Notes under the pieces: generated by a model
What the model saw: only the letters and a program-made list of their open reading frames with translations
What the model was told of the DNA's origin: nothing
Database searches by the model: none
Shown here: piece after piece, positions 9,591 to 22,889 of the stretch
How positions within the stretch are numbered: position 1 is the first letter of the stretch
Layout of the letters: each line of letters opens with the position of its first letter
Source: Ziziphus jujuba
Lineage: Eukaryota; Streptophyta; Magnoliopsida; Rosales; Rhamnaceae
DNA length: 64,000 nt
Assembly: GCF_031755915.1 (NCBI RefSeq)
Contig: NC_083388.1
Span: 11,234,501 to 11,298,500, forward strand
Direction of reading: 5' to 3'
Translations under genes and position numbers: made by a program

Positions 9591-11634
9591 TAATTGTCGA
9601 AGAAGGATGTCCCCAAGATTCATTTTTGGTGAATCTTCTCCATGGTCCATCAGTAATTGGTAAATGCGCATTTTATGAATTTCGAAAAGCATAGGTAAAA
9701 GCTGTAATTTTATAACAAATCTAAGAGCTTTAAATGAAATTTATTCACCGTCGCATTTTCTTTTCTTTTTTTTTCTTTTTTTTTTCACAATCTTCCCTTT
9801 AAATTTTATTTTCTTTAAACTTTCTTCCCTTTTTCTGCATTAAATAGGAAAATGAAATAATTTTTTTTACCATGAGACTTAAAACTTAATTTTCAATACC
9901 AAATATATTAAATATCATCGTTAGAAACTCTTATTAATATTTTTTAATCTATGTTACATAGGTTGTTGGATCTTCCTACAAATTAATTTGGAGTTACTTT
10001 TATATCTTATACTAACGAAAGGAAGTTTTCAATTGTAAAGAAATAAAAATCAAAGAGAAGTTTTTGAAACAAATTAAAAAAACACTAGGAAGCATATTTG
10101 CAAATCCTTCTAATTACAAAGGAAGTATTTAAAATAAATAAATAAATAAAAACACATTGGTAAGTCTGCATAAAATTTCAAATTATACGGGAAGTTTATG
10201 AAATTATTTCTTAAAATAAATAATACAATTATACAAGTAACTAGACAATGTATTAAGATAATAACTTAAATAAAATATACATTATTATTTTAAGATGTAA
10301 ATGAGTAAATTAAAATAAAATAAATAAATCAGCATAAAAAAGAGGATCCTAGTTCCTGAATAATACTGTCACATTTTATATGGTTAATTTTATCATATCA
10401 ATATTTCCAATTCCTTGCACAATTCCAATTTGTACTGCAACAAATAAAACAGACACCACAAAGTGCCATTCTTGGTCCAAAGTAAGCAGAAATGCACTTG
10501 GTCAAAAGCATATATGCTTTTATTGCATGCTTCCGACCGCAAAGTGTTAAGTTTTGGTACTCCATCCCTATCCCAATAAAGAATTACCACTAGATATTTA
10601 TCTACTTATTTTACTGAAGTTATTTTTTGGTAATAATTTTACTGAAGTTTATTATGAGTAGGATGGTCTCGGTAATATGTATAATTTTCCACTCTCAGCT
10701 AAATTTAGCAAATTTTGATCCATGGATTTTTCCATTTTATCACCGCCCTGAAAAATTTATCATAGTCTAAAATTACAACCTCAAATCCAGTCCCACGTAC
10801 AAAACTTGAAAACAAGTCCAATAAGTACTTCTATAAATAAATCTTTTAGTGTCGTCCAAAAACAAAAGCCTGATGAGAAAACTACAAAATTGAGAGGGTT
10901 AGGTTACATAGATGACAAAAGAAGTAATAAAATGGATGACACTAATTTAGTATCTCCAATTTGGAGTAATTGCATTTAAGTTGAAAACATTATAACTTAG
11001 ACCATCAAATTTCAATTTCTTATAGTTTTATCCAATATTATTATTATTATTTTTTTAACTAACAGTGGTTAATGACTCCATCCCATTTCATCAATATTAA
11101 AATGCAATTTGATCTAATTTGTTGCAATTTAAGCACTTAAATTTCATAAAATTGCATTTTAATACCTTCTAATTTGAATGCTGCATTAATAGTTGTTTGC
11201 AATAAATTAGACCAAAATGCAATGAATTGATAAAAATTTAAATTGCAACATTTTAAATTTGAAGATTGAAATTGCAATTCTCCCAAACTAGAAAGTACTA
11301 AATTAACTAAAATTGAAACTAAAGTTTGGTTTTCTCAATCAATTTGAAGGCGTTGAAACACAGTGCAGTACTTGCAGCTTAGTTTAGTTAAGTTCTTTTC
11401 TTCCCCACTAAAAAATTACGCAAGTTGCATATATAAATTCCAAGGCCAACAGACATAAAACCAAATCCCTCATTATTAAATGGTTTCATAGGAGATTCAA
11501 AATGTAGACAGATTCTGTCTGCATAAAACAACAAAAGCAAACCTACAAACATATATCATATCATGCTTCAAACAAGATCAGGACTGCCTAGACCAATACC
11601 CACCCCCAAAAAAAAAAAAAAAAACCCTTTGTTT
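9591..11634. other. AT-rich intergenic stretch upstream of the chitinase
   Basis: No gene is visible. The sequence is AT-rich with T and A runs (for example 9756-9785) and several AATAAATAAA patches. A short perfect palindrome AAAGCATATATGCTTT lies at 10505-10520. The last few hundred bases should include the chitinase promoter. Confidence 0.5.
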
Positions 11635-11642
11635 TATAAATA
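11635..11642 (+). promoter_or_regulatory. Likely TATA box of the chitinase gene
   Basis: TATAAATA lies 83 bp upstream of the chitinase ATG, directly after an A17 run and CCC. Placement and sequence fit a plant core promoter. The implied transcription start is near 11665-11675, giving a leader of about 45-50 bases. Confidence 0.55.
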
Positions 11643-11717
11643 AACACTTTGTCCACCACTTAACTTTCATCAATCTTAAGTGAAAAACTTGAAAGTTTCT
11701 ACCAGTTTCACCAATCC

Positions 11718-12641
11718 ATGAAAATATCCAAGTTTTTAGCTTCTCTTTTTCTTCAAACTTCCATCATTATCCTCTTAGTAGTTTCACCAATCCAAGTAGC
11801 CCCAGCAAACTCAAAGCTCTTTAGGGAATACATAGGAGCTGAAGGCAAGGATGTTACATTCTCAGAAGTACCCATTGATTCCAAACTGGACCAATTTCAC
11901 TTTATTCTCTCCTTTGCCATTGACTACACAACATCAACTTCACCTCCTTCTCCAACCAATGGAAATTTCAGTGCCTTTTGGGATACCCAAAACCTCACTC
12001 CTTCTCGTGTTTCCGCCATCAAGTCCCAAAAACCAAATGTCAAAGTGGCTTTGAGTCTTGCAGGTGATACCGTAAATGGAGAAAAAGTATTTTTCAGTCC
12101 CAAATCGATAAGTTCTTGGGTTGGAAATGCCATTTTATCAATAACTCGATTGGTGAACGAATATCACCTTGATGGAATTGACATAGACTATGAACACTTC
12201 CATGCTGATCCTAACACATTTGCTGAATGTATTGGACAGCTTTTGATCATCCTCAAACGACAGAAGGTTGTATCATTTGCGTCGATAGCACCGTACGATG
12301 ATGGCACGGTTCAAGCCCATTACTTGGCTTTGTGGAGGAAGTATGGGCATGTAATAGACTATGTGAACTTCCAGTTCTATGCCTATGATAAGGGAACAAC
12401 GATATCTCAGTTCATAGGGCATTTTGAGACTCAAAGGTCTAATTACAAAGGTTGCAAGCTTCTAGTGAGCTTTGGAACCGATGAGAGTGGGGGTTTGAAA
12501 CCTGAAAATGGCTTTTTTCAGGCTTGTGCTAGGCTTAAACAGCAAGGGAAACTTGATGGAATTTTCATTTGGTCTGCAGATGATTCGAAGAAAGATAATT
12601 TTCGTTTCGAGAAGCAATCACAGAGCTTCTTGGTTAGCTGA
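11718..12641 (+). CDS. Chitinase-2-like protein, glycoside hydrolase family 18, secreted
   Basis: An intronless gene of 307 residues. Residues 1-30 form a signal peptide: basic MKISK, a hydrophobic core, then cleavage near APANS. The mature part begins [10 protein letters not shown] and is one GH18 TIM barrel. The active-site motif DGIDIDYE is at residues 152-159, with E159 as the catalytic acid. Other family blocks are visible: KVALSLAGD (strand 3), [14 protein letters not shown] (the Q-Y-Y site around strand 6) and [10 protein letters not shown] near the C-terminus. It closely resembles the plant chitinase-2 / narbonin-like group, which hydrolyses chitin or serves as storage or defence protein. 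The motif is complete, so activity is plausible. The first ATG is used, and length is normal. The domain runs from the signal peptide almost to the stop, with no binding module. Confidence 0.92.
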   Translation: MKISKFLASLFLQTSIIILLVVSPIQVAPANSKLFREYIGAEGKDVTFSEVPIDSKLDQFHFILSFAIDYTTSTSPPSPTNGNFSAFWDTQNLTPSRVSAIKSQKPNVKVALSLAGDTVNGEKVFFSPKSISSWVGNAILSITRLVNEYHLDGIDIDYEHFHADPNTFAECIGQLLIILKRQKVVSFASIAPYDDGTVQAHYLALWRKYGHVIDYVNFQFYAYDKGTTISQFIGHFETQRSNYKGCKLLVSFGTDESGGLKPENGFFQACARLKQQGKLDGIFIWSADDSKKDNFRFEKQSQSFLVS

Positions 12642-14386
12642 TAGTCATTTTTGTATTTCTGATTTTTAGTTTCTTCTTGATGACGTTGAAGACTGTAATG
12701 GCTACTGTGTGTGATTTCATTTGTCTTTAAGCTTTGGGTGTCGGATTATGTTGAAGCAAGAAAAAATTACATAGTTGCTATATATATATATATATATATA
12801 TACACACTAGGTGTGGCCGCGTGCCATGCGCACGTGATTTAATATGTAATTTTGACATCTAATAGTTGACTTTTTGTTTGGAATATTTCTAATTAAAATG
12901 ATTTTATGATTACTATGGCATAATAATTTAAAAAGCGTCTATCTATTAATCATCTTTCCAATTTTATATTAATAGGAATAAAGAAGTCTTTTGAATAGAA
13001 CAATCATGTAAAGCATTTCATAAAAGGTGATTTTTTTTTTTTTATAGAAAATAGGATATTCCTTTACTAAGGAAAAAATTAAATGAGAAGTGAAAACACA
13101 AAGTATTTGCATTATAAATGAGATATCTAAGCACCATTGATGTTTTTCTAAGATAATTGCAAGATTTAATGAAAAAACAGGTAATATCTAAACTATTTTC
13201 TATTACATCTTGCATTTTATAAAATATTAATATTAGTGCTACTATTGTAGGATAGTAAAAACAAAGTATTTTGTAATAGTTTACAAAAAGTTACAATTGT
13301 TTATCATCCCAATATTGATGAAAAGAATGTTCCATGGTGACTAATTAAGCATTCTTTCTTTGTCCTTAGACTCAGCAAACTTTCTTTCGCTGCTCATCAT
13401 ACAATGAGAGAGAACTTTGTAGTTCTGTGTGATCTTTTTTTAGCATCGTTTAGTTGTGAAAGGTCTACACTACTTGCCATTTTTGCCTCGCTTCCAAGAT
13501 CTCATCATCGTTGTTAACTTTATCAAATATTACTGAATATGATTGTTTTAATTCCAAACATAACGGATTCTAAAGTTGTAAAATACGTGCATTAATACAT
13601 TTAATAAAAATCGATATAATTTTATAGTTTTAAAATAGAAAATCTCCATGTATTGAGTTATTTTTGTTAATTAGATATGGCACAAAATCCTTCTTTTTAT
13701 CACATGGTATATATAGTCCTACGATCCACTCAATATAATATTTCTAGCAATTAACAATTAATATTGCCTTTCTAGGTACATACTTATTTTATTTTATTAT
13801 ATGTTTCATTTATTTTTAGTTTGAATTAAAAATATAGCTAATAAATTCTAAGTAAATAAGTTTTAAATTCTAACTTATTTAATTAAAATTGTCAACATTA
13901 TAAGTTTCAATGTGATAATTTCTAGCAATGATATATTGAATAATAGTCTATTATTCAAGAGCTTTTTATCTTTTATATTTTGTTTATTTTTAGAAATTTT
14001 CATTTTTTTTCTCTTAGAAAATAAATTCATATTTACATAAATTTTTATTAAGAATTTATTAAAGCAACTATTACTTGCATTTATGCATTTTATAAAATAA
14101 TAAACCTTGGTTAATTTTTTGAAAATATTATCCACGGTAAACGATGAACTTGTTATCAAATGATCTAAACCAATGGTAATTGTGATGTTTGCTATACAAT
14201 GACGGATACTTTGATTTAGTTCTTGAAACATGTTTGTATCATCGATTTGGATTGGCTTAGGATAGGATATAGATTCATAGTGCATGTTTGATGCCCTGTG
14301 CTAACTCTCCTTGTATTGTATTACTGGTGCAATCTGATGTTTGGAGGTAAAAGAACATGCCCCAATTTGTACTAAATTTTGTGGAC
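12642..14386. other. Intergenic stretch after the chitinase
   Basis: It starts with the chitinase 3' region. A TA microsatellite at 12779-12802 is followed by CACTAGGTGTGGCCGCGTGC and a palindromic CATGCGCACGTG, an isolated GC-rich block in AT-rich sequence of a type often seen at the start of plant Helitron-like repeats. No Helitron right end was found. The rest is AT-rich with no gene. Confidence 0.4.
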
Positions 14387-16136
14387 CCCACCTTTTAGAC
14401 ATCTCAAGCCGCACTATATAAACCCAAGAGAAGGTTAGGTTTAACTTGCACCCAAGGAAGAAAATATCGACGAAATTACCGAAATATCGCCAAAATTATC
14501 AGGTGTTGCCATCCATCAATTTCGATAGAAGGGGGAAGAAATTTCCATCGGCCGTGTTGTGGAAACATCACAGGTGTCCTGTAATTTCCTCGTTGTCGGA
14601 ATAAATTAGTAGAAATTTCGAGAAACTTATGGAAATTATGGAAATTCAATGGATGTCGATAGAAACTTATGGAAATCCAATGAAATTCAATGGCTACCTC
14701 TGTTTCTCATCTCTTCCAATCTTTCCCAACCAGTGTACTCCTCTGCAAAATTGGCCTACGAAACAGTGGCGAAATTGGTCCACATCAACAACCATAGGAG
14801 TGGCACCAGCTACCAGCAATTACTCCAGCCTGGAGATCCCCTTCCATATTCCCTTTCAAATTTAGGCAAAAACCCATGTAAAATTTTCAATACCTAAGTA
14901 AGAAAATGATATTAATTTTCATACCTTTTTGGTTTTTAGCTTAGACAATTTATAGAGAGAGATAGGGAGAGAGAGAGAGCTGCTGCTATGGGCCTATGGC
15001 TATGGTGATCGGTCTCATGAACAGCCACTGCAGTGGCTATGGCGATCGATCCCCTATTTCCTCCAATTTTTTTAATTAATTTTTTTTAACAAAATTCTTT
15101 ATTATTTAAATTATTTTGTTTTGAGAATTAATTTCTAAATAATACTTGGATTTGGAGAAAGATTAAAATTTGATTTGATGAAGTAGTATAGAGGAGGTTA
15201 TGGTGGAGCTTGAGCCAATTAATTGTAGTAACCATTGAGATGGAGATTGAAAGAATGAGAAAGTAGTCAATTAGTCTGATGGTTTAGAAAAAAAAATTAC
15301 TGCGAATCTTTGCAAACTTTGTTTTTTTATGACATATTTTGTGATTTTTGAAGCTCTATCACAATTCACATGTTAATAGTAATAATAATTTAAAATCTTT
15401 TTCACAGGTTTACAGTAATCAATATATAGATTTCTTCTAAATATAGACTGAAAATAAAAAATCATGAGGAAATAAAGCTATGAGGGGGAGAAATGACAAA
15501 GTACAATCATAACGAATTAAAAAAGAAAAAATTGCTTTGTTTTTTTAAAATATTTTATTATAACTTTGTACATTCAAACATTTAAAATGTACATATATCA
15601 CATGAGAAAAAAACATTTCTATTGATTTGTGAGATAAGGAAATGTTTGTACTGTTGTTTATTCTTTTATAAAAATATGATATTCATTCTTTCATCACTCG
15701 TATAAAATTTTATTTTTACATTTTGAATCCTCTTTCTTCAATATAAAATCATGTAGAGAAACTAACTTTGAAAGTATCAAAAAATTAGAAAATAACGAAA
15801 GCTTTGTTTTCGGTGAAGATGATTAGTTTTCAACATCTTTTTATTTCTTTATTCCGTATTTTATGTTCATGAAAAGAAAAAATTTTTGGAGGATTCAAGA
15901 TAGAAAAAATGTCTCAATTCATAGTTTCTGGACCTTCAAAAGTAAATATTTTAATAACAAATATTGCAAAAAATTTATTTACTATTTAATATAGAACTAA
16001 TTTTGTTTTACAAAATAATATATTATGTAATTATGAATTTTGATAATTATTAATATTTTAACATTTATTAATATGATTCTGTATATTAGTTATTAATGGT
16101 AGAAATATGATGCTTAAATTGAATGTATAACAATGT

Positions 16137-16382
16137 ATTAGGTATTATTATTGTTATTGTTATTATTGTTATTGTTATTATTATTTTTATTCTTCTTCTT
16201 ATTGTTATTATTATTAATTTTTTCTTATTCTTGTTATTATTATTATTGTTATTGTTAAGTTTTTTCTTATTGTTGTTATTATTGTTATTATTGTTAATTT
16301 TTTTCTTATTCTTGTTATTATTATTATTATTGTGACTATTATTTTTGTTTTTGTTATTATTATTATTAATTTTTTCTTTATT

Positions 16383-16421
<39 letters not shown>

Positions 16422-17234
16422 GTTATTGTTATTATTATTATTTATTATTATTATTATTATTGTTATTGTTATTGTTATTGTTATTATTATTTTTTTTATT
16501 ATTATTATTGTTATTGTTATTACTACTTTTGCTTTTGTTACTATTATTGTTACTATTATTATTCTTATCATTATTCTTATTATTCTTATTATTATTCTTA
16601 TTATTATTTATCTTTTGTTATTTTTTTTATTATTGTTATTATTATTTTTGTTTTCATTATTATTATTGTTATTATTATTATTATTATTGTTTTTGTTACT
16701 ATTTATTGTTATTATTATTTTTGTTACTATTTATTGTTATTATTATTATTCTTATCATTATTGTTATTATTCTTATTCTTATTGTTATTATTATTTATTT
16801 TTTCTTATTATTATTATTATTGTTGTTGTTGTTGTTGTTGTTATATTGTTATAATTATTATTATTTTTATTTTTGTTATATTGTCATACTTATTATTGTT
16901 GTTATACTTACTATTGTTATTATTATTGTTATTGTTATTATTGTTATTCTTATCCTTATTTTTATTATTACTATTATTGTTTTTGTTGTTAATTTTTTAT
17001 TATTATTATTACTATTGTTATTGTTATTATTATTTTTGTTTTTGTTACTATTATTGTTAGTAATATTATTCTTATTAGTGTTATTATTATTTATTTTTCT
17101 TATTCTTGTTACTATTATTATTATTATTAGTATTATTATTATCATTGTTATTCTTATTATTGTTGTTATTGTTATTATTATTCTTACTATTGTTATTATT
17201 GTTATTACTATTATTCTTATTGTTGTTATTATTA
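16137..17234. repeat. 1.1-kb degenerate ATT/GTT trinucleotide tract
   Basis: For about 1.1 kb the plus strand is almost wholly built of TTA, TTG, TTC and TTT triplets. Pure blocks of (TTA)n or (TTG)n such as (GTT)7 near 16820 are mixed with imperfect ones. The six frames give only poly-Leu/Ile, Tyr or Asn, which are artefacts. It lies upstream of the decayed hAT coding region and inside that element. Confidence 0.95.
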
Positions 17235-17280
17235 TGAGAAATTAACTTTATAATTATTTATGATTATTAAAAAAAAAAAA

Positions 17281-20130
17281 TGGAAAGTGGTAGTAGAAGA
17301 GCAGATCCAGCTTAGTCATATTGTATGCCAATTAAAGGTAACAACTATGGTACAATTTGCAAATATTGTAACCATAAAATGTAAAGTGATGGAATAATAA
17401 GATTAAAGCATCATTTATCGCATTCTAATCCAAAAAATTAATGTCAAAAAATGTCCGAATGTATCTCCAAAAATGAAGAAAGTTATAATTCTTTAAGGAA
17501 GAAAGAATTTGCAAAATTGAAAAAAAAAAAAAAAAAAAAGGCAATCGAAGAAGATATTCGGCATGAGTTCCGGGGTAATTTAGCTTTATCTCGAACTAAT
17601 TATGATGATGATGATGATGATGATGTATGTATATATTCAGCTGATATACATCCTGATGAACGAGACTTATATAGAGTTGCAGTACGTGCTTTTAAATAAG
17701 ATAGATAGGAGAAAGAACATAAGAGAAATTGTTTTTGATCGGAGAGGTCAAGGATCAAGATCTATTAGAGAAGGTTGTAGTCAATCATATTCTCAGTCTC
17801 GTTGTACAACAAGTGTAAGGGAGCCAATTCATAGACAACAGTCTCAAACAATTTCTTCCAGCTACACATTCATTATATAAGTTATCCGGAGCAAAATAAA
17901 AAATATATAAAATTTCTGTTGACAAAAGGTACTGTCAAAGAAAAAATTGGGAAGACTAGTAGCAAAGTTCTTTATTTATGATAATGTTCCACCTGCAAAG
18001 GCAAAATCACACCATTTCGAAAATATGATTGTTGGTGCTCAACAGACAGGTATGGAAGTTGAAATTCCATCTCTACATGAAATTAAAGAAAAGTATCTAG
18101 ATATGAAGTATAAAGATATGCAAAAACATATTAAAAAGTTCAAAGAAAAATGGAGGCATATGGTTGTACAATTATATGCGATGGATGGACAGTACCAACT
18201 AAATTGTCCATATTAAATTTTATGATTTATTGCAAAGGGTCGTTGGTGTTTTTTTAAGTCAATTGATGTCTCAGATAAAATCAAAGACCATATATACATA
18301 TATAAGCTTTTGGAGGATGTTATCTATGAATTGGACAAGAGTAATGTTGTGCACGTAGTCACGGATAATGATTCTGCATTTGTAAAGGCTAGTAAAAAAT
18401 TGATACAAAATTACAACGTGTACTCGACACCATGTATTGCACATTGTATTGATATTATATTTGAAGATATAGGAAAGTATGAGAATATTACCAAGGTCAT
18501 TCAGTTTGCAAGAATAATAACTAATTATATTTATAATCATAAGTGGTTACTTTCTTTAATGCGAGATATATGTAAAGGAGACATAGTGCGATCTAGAAAA
18601 ACAAGATTTGCAACCAATTGTATTGCTTTAAATAGTCTCCTTAAGAATAAATCTTCTCTAAAACAAGTGTTTATTGGTAATGATAGGGTTGAGCATTAAT
18701 TGAGTGGAACAAAAGCAGGTAAAGAAGTGGAAAAACTTATTATTGACAATCATTTTTGGGATTCTGTTGCTCACGTTGTTAATATATATGAGCCATTATA
18801 TACTATTTTGTGAATTGTTGATGCTGAGTTTATACCTACAATGCTAATATTATATAATTATTTTCAAAAAAATGAGATATGCAATCAACAACCAAAGAGG
18901 AACTTGGTGGGTTATGAACATCATAAATCATCGGTGGGATAATACACTTTCTCATCCTCTCTATATGGCTGGTAATTTTATCTCAATTACATACTTTTAA
19001 TTGTTATTTTATCAAATAATTTATATATTAGATTTAATTTTTTAAAATGTTTGCAACATACTTTCAGAATCCATGATTCCAGTATAAAGAAGGGATTGGT
19101 ATTGATCTAGATCTTGTACAAGTTGTTCATGATGCTTTTGCAGTATTAGATCCAAATTCGGATCGTATATCTCAATTTGGAAATTAAGCAAGATTTATTA
19201 TTTTTTTAATCAAACTAACATATTAATAAATTTTTTTATAATTTTTTTGTAATTACACGTAGATAATATGTTTTAAAGATGCACGAAAAGAGTTTAGTGA
19301 TCGTGCAGCAGTTGCGGTCCAAACAAAAATGGTACCTACTAATGTGCATTTGAGTATAATTATTAATTATACTAGGAAAATCATTTGTGGAATATTTGTT
19401 ATTTGTATTAACATTTAATATATACAACTTAATGGTGGACAATGTATGGGAATAGTACTCCAACACTTAGAAAATTAGCAATGCGTATTTTATCACAAAC
19501 TGTATCATCATCTGCATGCGAATGTAATTAGAGCACATTTGCTTTGATACACAAAAAATAATGAAAAACTTCAAAAACTGATTTTTTGATACTATAATAT
19601 GAAATTGCGGATTCGTGTTATGGAATTAACAAATCAACTGGAATTAGATTAAGATGATTTGGATCTTCTTGAAATTAGAGCTGATCTGGTGAAGATGAAA
19701 ATAATCCTATTATTCAATAGGTTAAGAATTCACATTTAAATAATGATGAAGGTAATCAAGATCCTCGAGTTGTAATGCATACTTCACAATGAGGGATAAA
19801 TTTTGATAAAATTATTGCTAAAGAAGTTATAAACAGTGATAGTAGAGGTAATAATTCATTTGAAGTAATGACAAAGCCTTCGATTAAGCGATTTAGTCCT
19901 ACTTTAGAAATATTTGGTGGCAGTTAGGCTCAATTAGATGAGTATAAAGATGAAGATGATGATGATGATGATGATGATGATGTTGATCTTGATGCGACGA
20001 CAACGATGACGACGACGGTGATGATGATGATGATGGAGGTAATGGTTATGGTAACGATGGAGGAGGAGGATATAATATAGGTCACGGTGAGGGTGGGGGT
20101 GGAACATATTATCGAGAACCAAGCCAATAA
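17281..20130 (+). pseudogene. hAT transposase pseudogene (BED finger, DUF659, dimerisation domain)
   Basis: Reading across stops gives most of a hAT transposase. The start is an ATG at 17281, followed by a BED zinc finger (CKYCNHK then LKHHLSHSNP, 17360-17440). Next is the DUF659 region with KFKEKWRHM and GCTIICDGWT near 18160-18190, the latter holding a catalytic Asp. The middle includes VVTDNDSAFVKASK and TPCIAHCID (18355-18455). The C-terminal dimerisation block reads WWTMYGNSTPTLRKLAMRIL near 19435. An Asp-run (GAT repeat near 19955) and a Gly-rich tail follow. Many in-frame stops and frame shifts (for example in the finger at about 17390, and near 17700, 17975 and 18700) make it non-functional. 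A11 to A20 runs at 17270 and 17520 add to the decay. Confidence 0.85.
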
Positions 20131-20966
20131 TCATTAAGTTCATTTACTGATGAGGATCAATAGGCACATGCCACACAAGATTTTGATCATGGGGCTCGAA
20201 CAGCATGCACTAGTTCAAGAAGGCACTATGGAATTTCCATAATGAACAAACTTGATGAAGATTATCTTTCTAACTCTTTGGATGCAATGAGTTTAAGTAC
20301 GCAAGTTAGTTCTCAATATGAAAATTTTGAGTATCCAAGTCATCAAACGAGATCACATAATCCTCATGATGATTATGGTGCTGGTATCTTCAAAAAATCT
20401 CATGTCTTAAAATGAATGCCATACTCCTTCTTGGGTATATCCACATTACCTCCTACTTAGATAGTTGGTTGGAATTGATGGAGAGAGATATGCTTGGCAT
20501 ATCCACAATTATATGGAAAAATTCTCTAATATGATAAGTTAGAATGCCTATTATTATACGCAAAACATCTAGATATAATTATCAATATGAAGCATCAAGG
20601 AGTTTTTTTTTTTTTTTTTTTTGTATTGATGATGTATTATGAATTATGTTTGATAATTTCATTTATCTTAATATTATTTATTAGATTTTCTATATTTTGG
20701 TGATAACAAACATTGTATTTTCTCTAGTTATAATAATTTTTAATATTTATACACTATGTTATTATCCTTGTATTCTAATTATTATATATTTTTATATTGT
20801 TTTACTGTATTAATTATCTCATATGTAAAAATCTGTATTTTAAATTAAATATTTATAGTTTCTATAATTCTGTTGACATTTCCATCGATATTTTTATAAA
20901 ATTTTACCTTCGACATTTCCGTCGATACCGATATTTTCATCATTGTTTGCACCATATAAGCCCAAT

Positions 20967-21761
20967 TCATTCTTTTTTTTTCTTTGCCAATAATGGAAAT
21001 TGCGTATTATATTTATATAAAAGAATGCACTGTGATATAATTGATGCAATTAGAAAAAATATAACTAACATTTTTTTTCCCTTAAAGCATATTTTCTTTT
21101 TCTTTATTTTCTTAGTTATGTTAAGTTGGACACCGTATAATTGATGGATTTTTTTTTTCTAAAACGTTGTTATTTTTTTTTTCTTTTTACCTTTTTTTAC
21201 TTTGCCATGGTATATTTGAAAGTTTATGACTAATGCTTTTTTTTTTTTTCCTAAAATGTTGTTATTTTCCAATAATTTTTTTAAAACTTTTTAATATTAT
21301 ATTAGTTTAATAATGTAACATTATCATAATCATAAATAATAAACGAAACTCAATTTAATATGTTATTGATAATTAATACTTTAGATAAGGTTAAAACATT
21401 TTATAGCTTTTTTAAATATTATATAACTTTAGATAAGGTAATTATTATCATAAATAATAATTAAAATTATATTATGAATAATGTAATTATTTAATATAAT
21501 TATATAAACAATAATAAAAAATGGTTTAACCTATTTTAAATAATATAGTTAATTCTAGCAACACTATAAAGAATAAAAAATCAATTTTGTAAAGTACCAT
21601 CCAACCTAAACATTATACAACATTGATATAAAATAGACTAATATAATACAGCATAATATTATATATATATATATATATATTAATATAGAGTAGGCTGATA
21701 TCCATATAATTGGTGTTCATTAGGGCAAAATCTAGAATGGTCAATGTTAGGAGAGAAAGAA

Positions 21762-21796
<35 letters not shown>

Positions 21797-21830
21797 AAGA
21801 ACCACAATGGTCAAGATAGTCCTAAATTAG
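20967..21830. other. AT-rich intergenic with T-runs and two microsatellites
   Basis: No gene. Long T runs around 21060-21250, an AT microsatellite at about 21659-21680 and a GA microsatellite at about 21751-21797 are the only structure seen. Confidence 0.6.
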
Positions 21831-21831
21831 T

Positions 21832-22868
21832 AAGGTTGCGTTTGGTGCACAAGATAGGTTCGAACCAAACTGGATCGGACAGGATAATATAATGTAGTTC
21901 TGCATTTGGTACAGTTCCAGACTAAATGGTAGACTAATTATTCCATGTTTGATGCAAGATCAGATTAGACTGGATTATTTTATAATTATTTTAAATAATT
22001 ATTTTTAAAAGTGAAAAATCAAATGATATATTTATACTTACAAAAAAATTTAGAATCTTTTTTTTTTGTCTAATTAATATGCAAAATTTTGATAATTATT
22101 ATTAATAATATAATGAATTAATTAGATAAACTTTTTTAAAAATTATTAGATAAAGTATTGTTTAAACTTATATTATTTCTCTTAATTAAATCCTATTTCA
22201 TATATGTTTTAACGTATATTAGAAAAAACATAATGAAAAATTATCAGTTGTAAATTGATTCTCCCTTTTAATCATTCTATGTCCGACTATGGATGCTCTA
22301 TATACATATAGAGCATAAAAGCTTATTATATTTCGTCAGCACTCATCTAAAAAATGGTAATATAAATGTTATTAACAGTCAATACAATTACCTGTAAATA
22401 TTAATGCCATACATTATCTGTTGTTAAGCATAATCCTAGTACATAACATAAACCTTCTAGACGAAAAAACTTAGAAGATTCCCATTACAGATCCCCATTT
22501 ACTTCCAATCCAAGTCTGCTCCTCCAGCAACCTTCTAGCTTGCTTTAAGTTTCAGGGAGGCATTGTAGGGATAGTTACATCTCAAAGAATCAAAATTCAC
22601 TTCTGAGATAACTATACATAAAGATAGGAGAAAAGGATCAACAATGCAGTAACTATTAAGCATTTACCTGTTGATATAGTAATGTTTCCCTGTTGGCAGT
22701 GGACCATCATCGAAGACATGGCCAAGATAAACATCATAAATAGCACAGAGAACTTCTTGGCAAGGCATGAAAACATCAACTTGTCCCCATTCTCAAAATA
22801 ACCAAACATTGGACTAGGACACAGTCCTATACTGACCTGTCCAGTCCGGTGAAACAAACACAGTTTAA
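21832..22868. mobile_element. Probable non-autonomous Harbinger relative, about 1.0 kb
   Basis: The left end, GGTTGCGTTTGGTGCACAAG, with CTGGATCGGACAGGAT further in and GGATTATTTTATAAT at about 21973, matches the reverse complement of the right terminal region at 9421-9590 block for block. At the other side, CCAGTCCGGTGAAACAAACA near 22840-22860 reads as a diverged right end of the same style. The interior is AT-rich and has no transposase. The left end is well supported. The right end is tentative because no matching 3-bp duplication could be fixed. Confidence 0.5.
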
Positions 22869-22889
22869 TAGGGCAAGATTTGGGGGACA

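Larger units (their letters stand above)
14440..20955 (+). mobile_element. Decayed hAT-type DNA transposon
   Basis: A broken hAT transposase gene lies in the middle. Both sides carry the same motif in opposite orientation: GAAGAAAATATCGACG near 14457 and its inverse around CCGATATTTTCATC near 20928-20941, each with further ATATCG/CGATAT repeats. This is typical subterminal sequence of a plant hAT family. GCACTATATAAACCCAA (14412-14428) and GCACCATATAAGCCCAA (20950-20966) are near-identical direct repeats just outside, but I cannot fix the exact ends or an 8-bp duplication. Between left end and coding region lies 1.1 kb of trinucleotide repeat. Confidence 0.6.

Noticed and set aside
16086..17245. 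Several long open frames of Leu/Ile, Tyr or Asn
   Set aside because: They are translations of the ATT/GTT triplet tract in different frames, not proteins.
19930..20143. Minus-strand frames of Ser or His repeats
   Set aside because: They are shadows of the GAT/Asp repeat in the hAT pseudogene.
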